In this document: in pieces, positions 38,893 to 46,997 of the stretch
How the letters are laid out: every line of letters begins with the position of its first letter
How positions within the stretch are numbered: position 1 is the first letter of the stretch
Source of the DNA: Hyphomicrobiales bacterium
GTDB lineage: Bacteria; Pseudomonadota; Alphaproteobacteria; Rhizobiales; Rhizobiaceae
Assembly (NCBI GenBank): GCA_900473205.1
Contig: UCLB01000028.1
Location: forward strand, 1 to 64,000
Direction: 5' to 3'
DNA: 64,000 bases
Notes under the pieces: model-generated
Seen by the model: the letters and a program-made list of their open reading frames with translations, nothing else
Told to the model about the DNA's origin: nothing
The model's database searches: none
Position numbers and translations under genes: made by a program

Positions 38893-40065
38893 TCACCAGT
38901 AGGAGGCCCAGTTGCGGGACAATCGCGTCAGGGCTTCCAGATAATAATAATCGCCCCAAGACACGCACTCATCGACGCCTTCGCCGCGGCAGGTGTTGTG
39001 CGGCGTTTTCTTCGAATAGGTGCCGTGCAGAAGCTGGCCGTTGGAGATGGCAGGGTCCTTGACCGAGTAGCTATCGACAAGGCTCTTCACCATGCGCCGG
39101 GCCAGATCCCGATACTGCTCGGCCTTGTCAGCCTCTTCCAGATCGGCCATTTCGAGCAGGCCGCAGGCAACGATGGCCGCTGCCGAACTGTCGCGGGGTT
39201 CGCCGTCTTTGTCCGTGAAGACGAGGTCCCAATAGGGCACGAGATCGGAGGGCAGGCGCTTCAGGTAAAAAGCCAGCAGCCGCTCGAAAGCATCACGGTA
39301 TGCGGGCAGCCGTTCATAGCGATAGGAGAACGCCATTCCGGCGATGCCCCAGGCCTGTCCGCGCGCCCAATAGCTCTCGTCGCTGTAACCCTGCTTCGTT
39401 ACGCCCCGCACCGGTGCGCCGGTGTCCGGGTCCATGTAGAAAGTGTGGTAGGTGGAATCGTCCGCACGTACAGAGTGGGCAAGCGTGGTGCGGGCATGCG
39501 CCAGCGCAACATCGCGGTAGTCCTCTCGACCCGTCTGCTCGGCGGCCCAATAGAGCAGCGGCAGGTTTAGCAGGCAGTCGATGATATAGCGATATTCATT
39601 CGGGTTGCCCTTGCGGCCCCAGGCCTGAATGAATTGCCCGATGGGTTGAAACCGCTCCATCAACTGGTCGGCTGCCATCAGGGCCGCGCGCTTGCCATCC
39701 TCATCCCCCACCAGCTTCCAGGCAGCGATGCAGGACGGCGAATAGAGAAAGCCCATATCGTGGTGATCGGTCTCGATGCGGTTTTCGATCCGGTGCAGAA
39801 AGCTCTGCACCTGTATCTGTGCGGCGTGCTGAAACACCTTGTCGCCCGTATGCTCGAAGGCCAGCCATATCTGCCCCGGCCAGAAACCGGCGGTCCACTG
39901 GTCATTGGCAACAGCGGGATAAAAATTGCCGACGCTGGAATGGTTTTGCGCCTTGTAAGTAAAGTCGGGCAGGTTGCGTCGTACCTGTTCTACGGCTGTT
40001 GCCATGGCCGCGTGGACCTCGGCTGAGGTGATCGGATCCGGTTGGGTGTTGGTAAAATTCAGCAT
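38893..40065 (-). CDS. GH88 unsaturated glucuronyl hydrolase
   Basis: The 390-residue protein matches GH88 enzymes along its length: NDQWTAGFWPGQIWLAFE near 55, DHHDMGFLYSPSCIAAWKL near 95 with the first catalytic Asp, YRYIIDCLLNLPLLYWA near 155 with the second Asp, RGQAWGIAGMAFSYRY near 235. These enzymes hydrate the C4-C5 double bond of the unsaturated uronic acid left by polysaccharide lyases, releasing it from the oligosaccharide. No signal peptide, so it acts inside the cell on imported fragments. It lies five bases from the permease gene upstream. Confidence 0.93.
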   Translation of the reverse strand: MLNFTNTQPDPITSAEVHAAMATAVEQVRRNLPDFTYKAQNHSSVGNFYPAVANDQWTAGFWPGQIWLAFEHTGDKVFQHAAQIQVQSFLHRIENRIETDHHDMGFLYSPSCIAAWKLVGDEDGKRAALMAADQLMERFQPIGQFIQAWGRKGNPNEYRYIIDCLLNLPLLYWAAEQTGREDYRDVALAHARTTLAHSVRADDSTYHTFYMDPDTGAPVRGVTKQGYSDESYWARGQAWGIAGMAFSYRYERLPAYRDAFERLLAFYLKRLPSDLVPYWDLVFTDKDGEPRDSSAAAIVACGLLEMADLEEADKAEQYRDLARRMVKSLVDSYSVKDPAISNGQLLHGTYSKKTPHNTCRGEGVDECVSWGDYYYLEALTRLSRNWASYW

Positions 40066-40069
40066 GATA

Positions 40070-40906
40070 TCAACCCTTGATCCCCGAGGAAGCGACGCCT
40101 TCGACGAAGAAGCGTTGCAGTGCCAGAAAAACGATGAGAACCGGGATCAGCGCCACCACGGAAGCCGCCATGATCAGCCCGTATTCCGCCGAATATTGCG
40201 AAATGAACATGCGAAGCCCGATCTGGATGGTCTTCAGCTCGGTCTTCGTCAGGTAGATCATTGGCCCCAGAAAGTCGTTCCAGGTCGTGACGAAGGTGAA
40301 GATCGTCAGAGTCGAGAGCGCAGGCTTGGAGAGCGGCAGCATGATCTTCGCCCAGATCTGGTATTCGTTCATGCCATCGATGCGCGCCGCTTCGCACAGC
40401 TCGTTGGGGATCGACATATAGAACTGCCGCATCAGAAACACGCCGAACGCGGTGAAGGCTTGCAACAGGATCAGCGCCAGATGGGTGTTGTTGAGCCCGA
40501 ATTCGCGCATCAGCAGGAACTGCGGCACCATATAGACCTGCCACGGCATGGCGATGGTGGCGATATAGCCTAAAAACAGCGTGTTCTTGTAGGGAAAATG
40601 CAGCTTGGCAAAGGCATAGGCCGCGAAGCTGGATGTCAGCAACTGCATGATCGTGACGATAATCGTCAGCTTCGACGTGTTGTAGATAAACAGAGCCAGC
40701 GGAATCTTCGTCCAGATTTCGGTATAGTTTTCCCAGCGTGGCTGCGCCGGTATCCACTCGATGGGAAAGGCAAAGACATCGCGGCTGAGCTTGAGCGATG
40801 CCGAGAGCATCCACGCAAACGGCAGCAGCATGACGATGGTGATCACGATGACCGTGGCGTAGACGGCAATCGTTCCAGCGGTGACTTTCCGGCCCATGAT
40901 CCGCAT
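40070..40906 (-). CDS. sugar ABC permease, MalG-like
   Basis: Starting at MRIMGRKVTAG (about 40906) the protein has 278 residues and six predicted membrane segments. The EAA loop is CEAARIDGMNEYQIWAKIML near residue 185, and the C terminus ends with ALQRFFVEGVASSGIKG, typical of this family. A longer frame from a TTG at 40981 overlaps the upstream permease and is unlikely. It pairs with the MalF-like subunit. Confidence 0.92.
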   Translation of the reverse strand: MRIMGRKVTAGTIAVYATVIVITIVMLLPFAWMLSASLKLSRDVFAFPIEWIPAQPRWENYTEIWTKIPLALFIYNTSKLTIIVTIMQLLTSSFAAYAFAKLHFPYKNTLFLGYIATIAMPWQVYMVPQFLLMREFGLNNTHLALILLQAFTAFGVFLMRQFYMSIPNELCEAARIDGMNEYQIWAKIMLPLSKPALSTLTIFTFVTTWNDFLGPMIYLTKTELKTIQIGLRMFISQYSAEYGLIMAASVVALIPVLIVFLALQRFFVEGVASSGIKG

Positions 40907-40910
40907 CGCC

Positions 40911-41855
40911 TCAGTCCTCCCGCTGCCGTTTAAACTGGACGACGGTGACGGCCAGCACGAGGAAGAACAGAACCAGCGCAATCATGCTCGAATAGCCGAG
41001 ATCCCAGGAGATGAAGGCTTCGTTGTAGATGTGATAGACCAGAACCAGCGTCGATGTGCCGGGTCCGCCCTGCGTGATCATGTAGACCTGATCGAACACC
41101 TTGAACGACTGGATCGTCAGCATCACGGTGACGAAGAAGGTTGTCGGCGCCAGTTGCGGCAGGGTGACGTGGATGAACTTCTGCCAGGCATTGGCCCCAT
41201 CCAGCCCCGCCGCCTCGTAGAGCTCGGAATTGATGCCCTGAAGCCCGGCGAGATAGATCACCATATAATAGCCCATGCTCTTCCAGATGCCGAAGAGAAT
41301 GACGGTGACCATCGCCCAGTGCCGGTCTGCCGCCCAGCCGGGCATATCTGCGGGGTCCATGCCCAGCGTGTAAAGCAGCATGTTGACCGGCCCCATTTCG
41401 GGGTTGAAAATCATGTTCCAGACGACAGCCACGGCCACCAGCGAGGCGACATAGGGAAAGAACATCGCGGTGCGGAAAAAGTCTCGACCGAGGATTTTCT
41501 GGTTGAGCAGAACCGCCAAGCCCAGCGCGCAGGCCAGCGTCGCAGGCACCGAGACGACGGTGTAGATGATCGTATTCCAGAAGGCGGCGATAAATGCCTT
41601 GTCTTCGAACAGGCGCCAGAAATTATCCAGCCCCGCAAAGCTCATCGCGTTGGAGCCATCCCAATGCATGAAGGCCAGCGCAAAGGCGAAGAGAATGGGG
41701 CCGAGCGTGAAGATGGCAAAGCCGAGAAAGTTCGGAGCAATAAAGGAATAGGCGATCAGCGCATTTTCGATCCGGCGCCGTCTCTTGGAAACGATCCGCA
41801 CCTTCTTCTTGCGGTATGGGGCCGCCTGTGTGTCGGACGCGGTCGCAATGGCCAC
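40911..41855 (-). CDS. sugar ABC permease, MalF-like
   Basis: The 314-residue protein begins with a basic N terminus (PYRKKKVRIVSKRRRRIENA), then six predicted membrane segments with the first near residue 35, and the EAA loop YEAAGLDGANAWQKFIHVTL near residue 220. It is the first gene of the leftward operon, divergent from the heparinase gene across 224 bp. Confidence 0.92.
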   Translation of the reverse strand: MAIATASDTQAAPYRKKKVRIVSKRRRRIENALIAYSFIAPNFLGFAIFTLGPILFAFALAFMHWDGSNAMSFAGLDNFWRLFEDKAFIAAFWNTIIYTVVSVPATLACALGLAVLLNQKILGRDFFRTAMFFPYVASLVAVAVVWNMIFNPEMGPVNMLLYTLGMDPADMPGWAADRHWAMVTVILFGIWKSMGYYMVIYLAGLQGINSELYEAAGLDGANAWQKFIHVTLPQLAPTTFFVTVMLTIQSFKVFDQVYMITQGGPGTSTLVLVYHIYNEAFISWDLGYSSMIALVLFFLVLAVTVVQFKRQRED

Positions 41856-42028
41856 GGCATTCCTCCCATTGTCGGTCAGCCGTCGTCATAATCGGCGCAG
41901 ACCGGCTGCAACATCTCCTGCAATCAGATTTTCACCTGACGCCTCCTGCCGTTTTGATAACACAAAATCCGCATTGGTCAAACAAGTTCGCATAACGTCA
42001 GACAAATTCTCTGGAGATTTGAAAAGAC

Positions 42029-42035
42029 GTATGAT
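42029..42035. promoter_or_regulatory. GTATGAT motif in the divergent promoter, possible GntR half-site
   Basis: GTATGAT at 42029-42035 lies 45 bp before the heparinase GTG start, in the 224-bp region between the leftward ABC operon and the rightward lyase genes. The same heptamer recurs at 45440-45446 and inverted at 45468-45474 just upstream of the GntR gene. A shared regulator site is therefore plausible but a 7-mer can recur by chance. Confidence 0.35.
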
Positions 42036-42079
42036 AGGAGCCTTGCTAACGAATATCGAACGCGCGGGAGGTTGAGGGC

Positions 42080-43858
42080 GTGTTTGCAGAGTTGATACCG
42101 CGCCTGCCGGATCGGCTGGGTGATTTTGCAGCCGATATCACGGCTGAACGCATCCGCCACTCAGCGTCACGGATCAGTCGCGCAGAGCTGATCGATGCCG
42201 CCGTGAAGGAGCTCAATGAGCCATGGTCCACCATCCTCGCCAGCGACTACATGGAGTATACCCAGAACGGCAATCGCTCGCGGTTCGAGGCCCTCTATTT
42301 CGCCCGCCGCCTGAAGCTGAACGCACTGGTTATGGGCGAATGTAACGAGGGCGAGGGGCGCTTTCTCGCTGAGATCATCAACGGCCTGTGGCTCATCTGC
42401 GAAGAAAGCGGCTGGCAGCTGCCCGCGCATAATTCGCATGTCCGTGGCGGTCCGCGTACTCCGCTGCCGGACCCACAAAACCCGGTTATCGATCTCTTTG
42501 CAGCCGAGACGGCGTCCAATCTGGCGCTGGTGTCGCGCCTGCTCGCCTCCCGACTGGACGCCACCCTTGTGGCGCGGATATCCAACGAAATCGACCAGCG
42601 CATCACAAGGCCATACCTGTTGCGCCACTTCTGGTGGATGGGCAATGGCAAGGAGCGGATGAACAACTGGACGGCGTGGATTACCCAGAACATCCTCTTT
42701 TCCACATTCCTGCGGCCGACCGATCAGCCCACCCGCCGCGCCGTTGTCGAGAAGGCCTTGAAAAGCCTCGATGCTTTTCAGAAAGACTATGCTGACGATG
42801 GCGCCTGCGAAGAAGGCGCGCTCTATTATGGCCACGCGACGCTGTGCCTGTTCACGAGCCTCGCGGTTCTGGAAGGTGCTGCCCCCGGCATCGCGGGCGC
42901 ACTTCTGCGCGAAGACAAGCTCCGCAACATGGCCGAGTTCATCCGGCATATGCATGTCGCCGATGATCAGTTCTTCAATTTCGCAGATGCCCCGGCGCGG
43001 TTTGAGACCAGCGGCGTGCGGGAGTATCTCGTCGGAAAAACCATCGCATCGCCATCGCTTCAGGCCTTCGCCATAGATCGTTGGCAGCGTTCGTCAAAGC
43101 GTCTGATGCAGGATGAGTGGAACCTCTGGTATCGCGTTCAGGCGGTTCTGGCAGAGCAGGAACTGGCTGAGGCGATCCCTCTGCCACCTCCAAAAGTCGA
43201 TATGGTCTATCCCGGCATAGAACTCGCCATCGCCCGCGATGCTGTCTTCGATCTGGCGGTCAAGGGCGGCAACAATGGCGAAAGCCATAACCACAACGAT
43301 GTCGGCAGCATCACGCTGTACAAGCATGGACGTCCCTTCCTCATCGATGTCGGCGTCGAAACCTACACTGCCAAAACCTTCTCGCCACAGCGTTACGACA
43401 TCTGGACCATGCAATCGGCCTTCCACAATCTGCCCAGCTTCGGTGGTGTCGTGCAGAGGGATGGCGAGGCTTTCGCGGCCCGCGATTTTCGCGTCGATTT
43501 CGCGGGAGACCGCGCCGAAATATCGCTGGACCTTGCTGCGGCCTATCCACCCGAGGCCGGTGTCCGCAGCTACACCAGAACCGTCAGGCTCATCCGTGGT
43601 CAGCACGTCGAAATTATCGACGACCATGAGGGCGAGCGCGATGCGGTCCTGTCACTGATGACGGTCGATAAGCCCAGAATTTCAGGTGAAACACTGGTTC
43701 TGGGTGATCTCGGATCGATTGAGATCGCAGGCGCGTGCGACCCCGCCATCGAGACGATCCAGATCGATGATCCGCGCCTGCGTCAGTCATGGCCAGACAT
43801 CCTGTACCGTACCCTCATTCCGCTCAAAGGCAAACGCCTTCGCCTCGTCATCCGCTAA
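42080..43858 (+). CDS. heparinase II/III-family polysaccharide lyase
   Basis: The gene starts with GTG at 42080 after GGGAGG and encodes 592 residues. The first part (about 60-360) is a helical toroid; the second carries the heparinase II/III motif GGNNGESHNHNDVGSITLYK near residue 395, with FLIDVGVETYTAKTFSP after it and a beta-sandwich to the end. The His and Asn of HNHND match family active-site positions. There is no signal peptide, which is unusual for lyases acting on polymers but fits a cytoplasmic enzyme working on imported oligosaccharides. With GH88 it would form a two-step degradation route: lyase, then unsaturated glucuronyl hydrolase. Confidence 0.88.
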   Translation: MFAELIPRLPDRLGDFAADITAERIRHSASRISRAELIDAAVKELNEPWSTILASDYMEYTQNGNRSRFEALYFARRLKLNALVMGECNEGEGRFLAEIINGLWLICEESGWQLPAHNSHVRGGPRTPLPDPQNPVIDLFAAETASNLALVSRLLASRLDATLVARISNEIDQRITRPYLLRHFWWMGNGKERMNNWTAWITQNILFSTFLRPTDQPTRRAVVEKALKSLDAFQKDYADDGACEEGALYYGHATLCLFTSLAVLEGAAPGIAGALLREDKLRNMAEFIRHMHVADDQFFNFADAPARFETSGVREYLVGKTIASPSLQAFAIDRWQRSSKRLMQDEWNLWYRVQAVLAEQELAEAIPLPPPKVDMVYPGIELAIARDAVFDLAVKGGNNGESHNHNDVGSITLYKHGRPFLIDVGVETYTAKTFSPQRYDIWTMQSAFHNLPSFGGVVQRDGEAFAARDFRVDFAGDRAEISLDLAAAYPPEAGVRSYTRTVRLIRGQHVEIIDDHEGERDAVLSLMTVDKPRISGETLVLGDLGSIEIAGACDPAIETIQIDDPRLRQSWPDILYRTLIPLKGKRLRLVIR

Positions 43859-43870
43859 GGGAGAATGCCG

Positions 43871-44659
43871 ATGAAGCTCACACTCAAGGTCGTCAACGCC
43901 GCTGGCGTCGTCCTGTCGCAATCCAGCCATGACGACGAAGTTTTTCTGGTCTATCGCAGCGAATATACCGAAGGTGACCGGATCGTTGTGGAGACGTCAG
44001 AGTCCGGCCATATCGACCTCAGTCTCGATGCTGGCATGCCGCCCGCGCGTGTCTTTCTGGCGGGGCGAGACTTCTCGCTGCCCGTCCCCTTCGGCCCGAC
44101 ACGCAAGACCTATCCGCCGCAGGCCTTCCTCGGAAATCTCCACCGCATCTCCGTCTGCCGCTTTCATCCTGCTGAGGCCTCGATACGTCGAAATCTCGCC
44201 TTCAATCCCTTCGATCATCACGACAACACGGCGCTCTTTCCGCACGCCAAAGCCAATGTGGAAACGCGCGGTGAGGCGGTCTTTGCGGCCCGCAATGCCA
44301 TCGATGGTGAAAAGGCCAATACCGATCACGGCTTCTGGCCCTATACCAGTTGGGGTATCAATCAGGACCCGGCGGCAACGCTCACTCTGGCATTCGGACG
44401 ACCCGTACTGGTTGATCAGGTCACGCTGTATCTCAGGGCAGATTTCCCCCACGATGCCTGGTGGAACGAGGCGAGCATGACATTCTCAGATGGCCATGTT
44501 CTGACCGTCCCCCTGGTCAAATCCGGTGCCGCCCAAACCTTCGCCATGCCGCCCCGCACGATGGAATGGGTGCGGCTGCACGATCTGAAAAAGGCTGACG
44601 ATCCATCTCCATTTCCGGCGCTCACGCAATTCGAGGTCTGGGGCGCGGACATATCTTAG
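43871..44659 (+). CDS. uncharacterised beta-sandwich (discoidin-like) protein
   Basis: The ATG at 43871 has AAGGGAG at good distance; another ATG two codons earlier is too close to it. The 262-residue product has no signal peptide and no membrane segment. Residues about 135-260 resemble an F5/8 type C or discoidin-like carbohydrate-binding fold (AARNAIDGEKANTDHGFWPY near 135, TLTLAFGRPVLVDQVTLYLR near 180). The first 100 residues are beta-rich. It immediately follows the lyase gene and ends overlapping the convergent GntR gene by four bases. Function unknown; it may bind or process the lyase product. Confidence 0.7.
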   Translation: MKLTLKVVNAAGVVLSQSSHDDEVFLVYRSEYTEGDRIVVETSESGHIDLSLDAGMPPARVFLAGRDFSLPVPFGPTRKTYPPQAFLGNLHRISVCRFHPAEASIRRNLAFNPFDHHDNTALFPHAKANVETRGEAVFAARNAIDGEKANTDHGFWPYTSWGINQDPAATLTLAFGRPVLVDQVTLYLRADFPHDAWWNEASMTFSDGHVLTVPLVKSGAAQTFAMPPRTMEWVRLHDLKKADDPSPFPALTQFEVWGADIS

Positions 44660-45402
44660 TTGGCGGCGATCCCGCGCAGATCGCGCATCATCTCGCGGTA
44701 GCGAAGCTGGCTGCCGCGCAGATGCTCCTGCATCGCAAGCTTTGCCGCCTGCTCGTTGCGATCTGAAATCGCAACGATGATCGCCTCATGCTCCCTGTGG
44801 ATTAGCTGTCGATAAGCCGTTTGATCGACCTCCTGCTGCTTTAGAGCGAAGCGGGATTGGGGAATGGCCGCCGGTCCGTGCAGCTCCAGAAATTGTGTGA
44901 ACAGAGGATTGTTGGTTGCCGCTGCAATCGCAAAATGCAGAGCGAGATCCGCCTGGCGGATGGACTGGTTGTTCTCGATACAGTCCAGCACCTTGGAATG
45001 GCAATCGAAGATCGCCTCTTCCTGCGAAGGCGACCTGCGAAGTGCTGCAAGCCCGGCCGCCTCGATCTCCAGCGGCGTGCGGATCTCCAGCACTTCGAGA
45101 TCCGAAGACAATCTCGCTTTGTCAATTTTCACCGGAGCGCCATCTTTCTCCTGCTTAAGAACGAAAATGCCAGCTCCCTGACGGACCTCCACCAATCCGT
45201 CGCAGCGCAAAGCTGTTACTGCTTCGCGAACGACGGTACGGCTGACGCTATGCGTCTCCGTCATCTGGATCTCACTGGGCAGACGGTCGCCGGGTCCGTA
45301 TCGGCCAGACGCAATCGCGTCTCTCAGACTCACGCTGACTTTGGTCACGAGAGACCCGGAAGATTTGCTGCGTTTTTGCTTTTCTGACACGTCGGTCACC
45401 AT
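44656..45402 (-). CDS. FadR-subfamily GntR regulator
   Basis: The ATG at 45402 gives 248 residues beginning MVTDVSEKQKRSK; a longer frame begins with TTG at 45465 inside a likely operator. The N-terminal winged HTH is at about 20-85 (LRDAIASGRYGPGDRLPSE, then SVSRTVVREAVTALRCDGLV). An all-helical FCD ligand domain follows (about 105-235) with an IRTPLEIEAAGLAA start. FadR-type regulators near uronate genes (UxuR, ExuR-like) respond to hexuronates or their metabolites. It is convergent with the lyase operon. Confidence 0.9.
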   Translation of the reverse strand: MVTDVSEKQKRSKSSGSLVTKVSVSLRDAIASGRYGPGDRLPSEIQMTETHSVSRTVVREAVTALRCDGLVEVRQGAGIFVLKQEKDGAPVKIDKARLSSDLEVLEIRTPLEIEAAGLAALRRSPSQEEAIFDCHSKVLDCIENNQSIRQADLALHFAIAAATNNPLFTQFLELHGPAAIPQSRFALKQQEVDQTAYRQLIHREHEAIIVAISDRNEQAAKLAMQEHLRGSQLRYREMMRDLRGIAAN

Positions 45403-45439
45403 AAGTTGAAGTCGAGCTAAGCGTGTGCTTGACAAATAT

Positions 45440-45474
45440 GTATGATGAATTTTGAAATAACTCAATGATCATAC
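45440..45474. promoter_or_regulatory. inverted repeat upstream of the GntR gene
   Basis: GTATGAT (45440-45446) and ATCATAC (45468-45474) are perfect inverted copies 21 bp apart, followed by CAATTTTT; CATACCAATTT resembles one half of the UxuR-type site TTGGTATACCAA. This lies 38 bp upstream of the GntR ATG, as expected for autoregulation. Confidence 0.45.
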
Positions 45475-45857
45475 CAATTTTTACCTCGACGGTTCGGCTT
45501 GTAGCGATGAAAGAGCGCGAACGGATGAAGGAGGGTATCGAGATGACCGATAGCCCCCTCTGATGGATATGAACACCAAGGGCGTTATCGAGGCGCGTGC
45601 TGCGGAAATCTATGCTGGTGCGCGGACGGATTCCATACTTATTGTGGCTGGCGTGGCTGGAATACGATGAGCGCGAAAGGAGGGGAATTGCTCTCCGACA
45701 ATGGCGCTGGACCTAATTGGAATGAATCATTTTTTCCTGGGGTTATCTACCGCAGGTGGGGTATCAGCGTCTACCTTGCGATTAGCGAGGGACCCAACTC
45801 CATGTCGATGATAATGCACCGCCACAACTCGTTGGAGTTCCAGCGGCGCAAATCAAT
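45475..45857. other. 383-bp stretch without a supportable gene
   Basis: Short reading frames exist (for example 45563-45670 and 45667-45861 on the plus strand) but none shows a recognisable family, and they break into different frames, which could mean an old gene relic. AAGGAGGGG at 45678-45686 resembles a ribosome-binding site with no convincing start after it. No hairpin of note. Confidence 0.5.
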
Positions 45858-46868
45858 TTAGCTGCCGTTACCATCCGCCACTGGCTGGAAGAAAACGTCC
45901 TGCCATTTCTCCAGCTTGGTTTTCAACAGGCCGGCTTCGTTCATGAAGTTCGCAAAAATCATCACGCCTTTTGGCTGAACACCCCATTCGCCTTTGACGT
46001 CTTCGAGCATTTTTTCGATCTGTTCGGCATTCAGAGAGGATTTCTCGGAGGCCAGAAAGATGCTGGCGGCTTCCTTGGGGTTGTTTTTGATGAACTCGTC
46101 AGCCTCTTCAATGGCTGCGACGATGGCAAGCGAGGCCTGCTTGCGGTCTTCGACAAATTTGGCAGTCGTTGCAAGCAATCCGCTCGTCACTTGCTGGCCC
46201 AGATAGTCGGAGAAGTTGAAGAGGTGATGGATTTTAGGATCGGCGGCCACGACGTCGCTATAGGGGTGGGGCGCGACATAGGCGCTGATCGTTCCTCCGG
46301 CCAAGAGACCACTGGTGGCATCCGGGTGCGGAAGTTGCACCATGGATGTATCGAGATGCTTTGCGTCGCCAAATGCTTTCTTCGCTGCCATCCGAACAAG
46401 AAGTCCCTGCTGGCCTGTGGTCGATGTTACGGCTATGCGGTCGCTCGGGCCTAGGTCTTTGAGTTCTTTGATGTCGGCTTTGTTGGTGTAAAGCCCGTTG
46501 TCGCCTGCCACCAAAGCCGCAAGCCCGCGGATTTTGATGGATGACTTGGTCTTTTCCGCTGCAATCAGCATTCCGGGCAGGCCATAGGCGCCGATATCGA
46601 CCGTGCCGCTGATCAAAGCGTCGTTGATGGCCGGTGCGCCGCTGATCTTCTTGATGTCGACTGTGGTCTTAACGCCTTTGGCGTCCAGTTGCTTGGCGAA
46701 AAAGCCTTTTTGCTCGGCGACCACAACCGGAAGATAGGCGTAACCGTACTGGATCGCGATTGATATCGGTTTTTCTTCGGCAGCGTGTGTTCCACTGGAT
46801 GCGACTACGAAAACCGACAGTGTGGTGAAGATGGCTATAGCGGCGCGACGGCTAAGTTTCTGTTGCAT
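45858..46868 (-). CDS. NitT/TauT-type ABC binding protein, first of two
   Basis: GGGAGGA precedes two adjacent ATG codons; the second (46868) has the better spacing. The 336-residue protein has a signal peptide (MQQKLSRRAAIAIFTTLSVF... THAAEE) and then ISIAIQYGYAYLPVVVAEQKGFF, the NMT1/SsuA-like start. It resembles the binding protein at 49838: both have SG.PAINDA, SDRIAVT and VQLPHPDAT, and both end in NGS. It has no ATPase or permease of its own nearby and may share those at 50851-52546. Confidence 0.88.
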   Translation of the reverse strand: MQQKLSRRAAIAIFTTLSVFVVASSGTHAAEEKPISIAIQYGYAYLPVVVAEQKGFFAKQLDAKGVKTTVDIKKISGAPAINDALISGTVDIGAYGLPGMLIAAEKTKSSIKIRGLAALVAGDNGLYTNKADIKELKDLGPSDRIAVTSTTGQQGLLVRMAAKKAFGDAKHLDTSMVQLPHPDATSGLLAGGTISAYVAPHPYSDVVAADPKIHHLFNFSDYLGQQVTSGLLATTAKFVEDRKQASLAIVAAIEEADEFIKNNPKEAASIFLASEKSSLNAEQIEKMLEDVKGEWGVQPKGVMIFANFMNEAGLLKTKLEKWQDVFFQPVADGNGS

Positions 46869-46889
46869 CATTCCTCCCGAAATGCTTTT

Positions 46890-46908
46890 TTTGAAACGTC
46901 GTTTCAAA
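46890..46908. promoter_or_regulatory. 19-bp palindrome, candidate IclR operator
   Basis: TTTGAAACGTCGTTTCAAA has perfect 9-bp arms around a central T. It lies 21 bp upstream of the leftward binding-protein gene and 89 bp before the rightward amidohydrolase gene. It closely resembles known IclR-family sites such as KdgR (core GAAAC...GTTTC). A degenerate copy occurs at 49735-49753. Confidence 0.7.
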
Positions 46909-46997
46909 ATAATGAGATCATCCCTTTCCTGTTGTCAACTGGAAGCTTGGGAATTCCTGATGTTTGGTTCTTTCGCCGGCGAATTTGAGGAGGATCG

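Noticed and set aside
40881-41891. 336-codon open frame on the plus strand
   Set aside because: Antisense to the MalF-like permease; its composition (His, Asp, Arg and Gly rich) is what reverse reading of membrane-protein codons gives.
45667-45861. 64-codon open frame after AAGGAGGGG
   Set aside because: The site overlaps the proposed start too closely, no family is recognised and the frame ends inside the convergent binding-protein gene.
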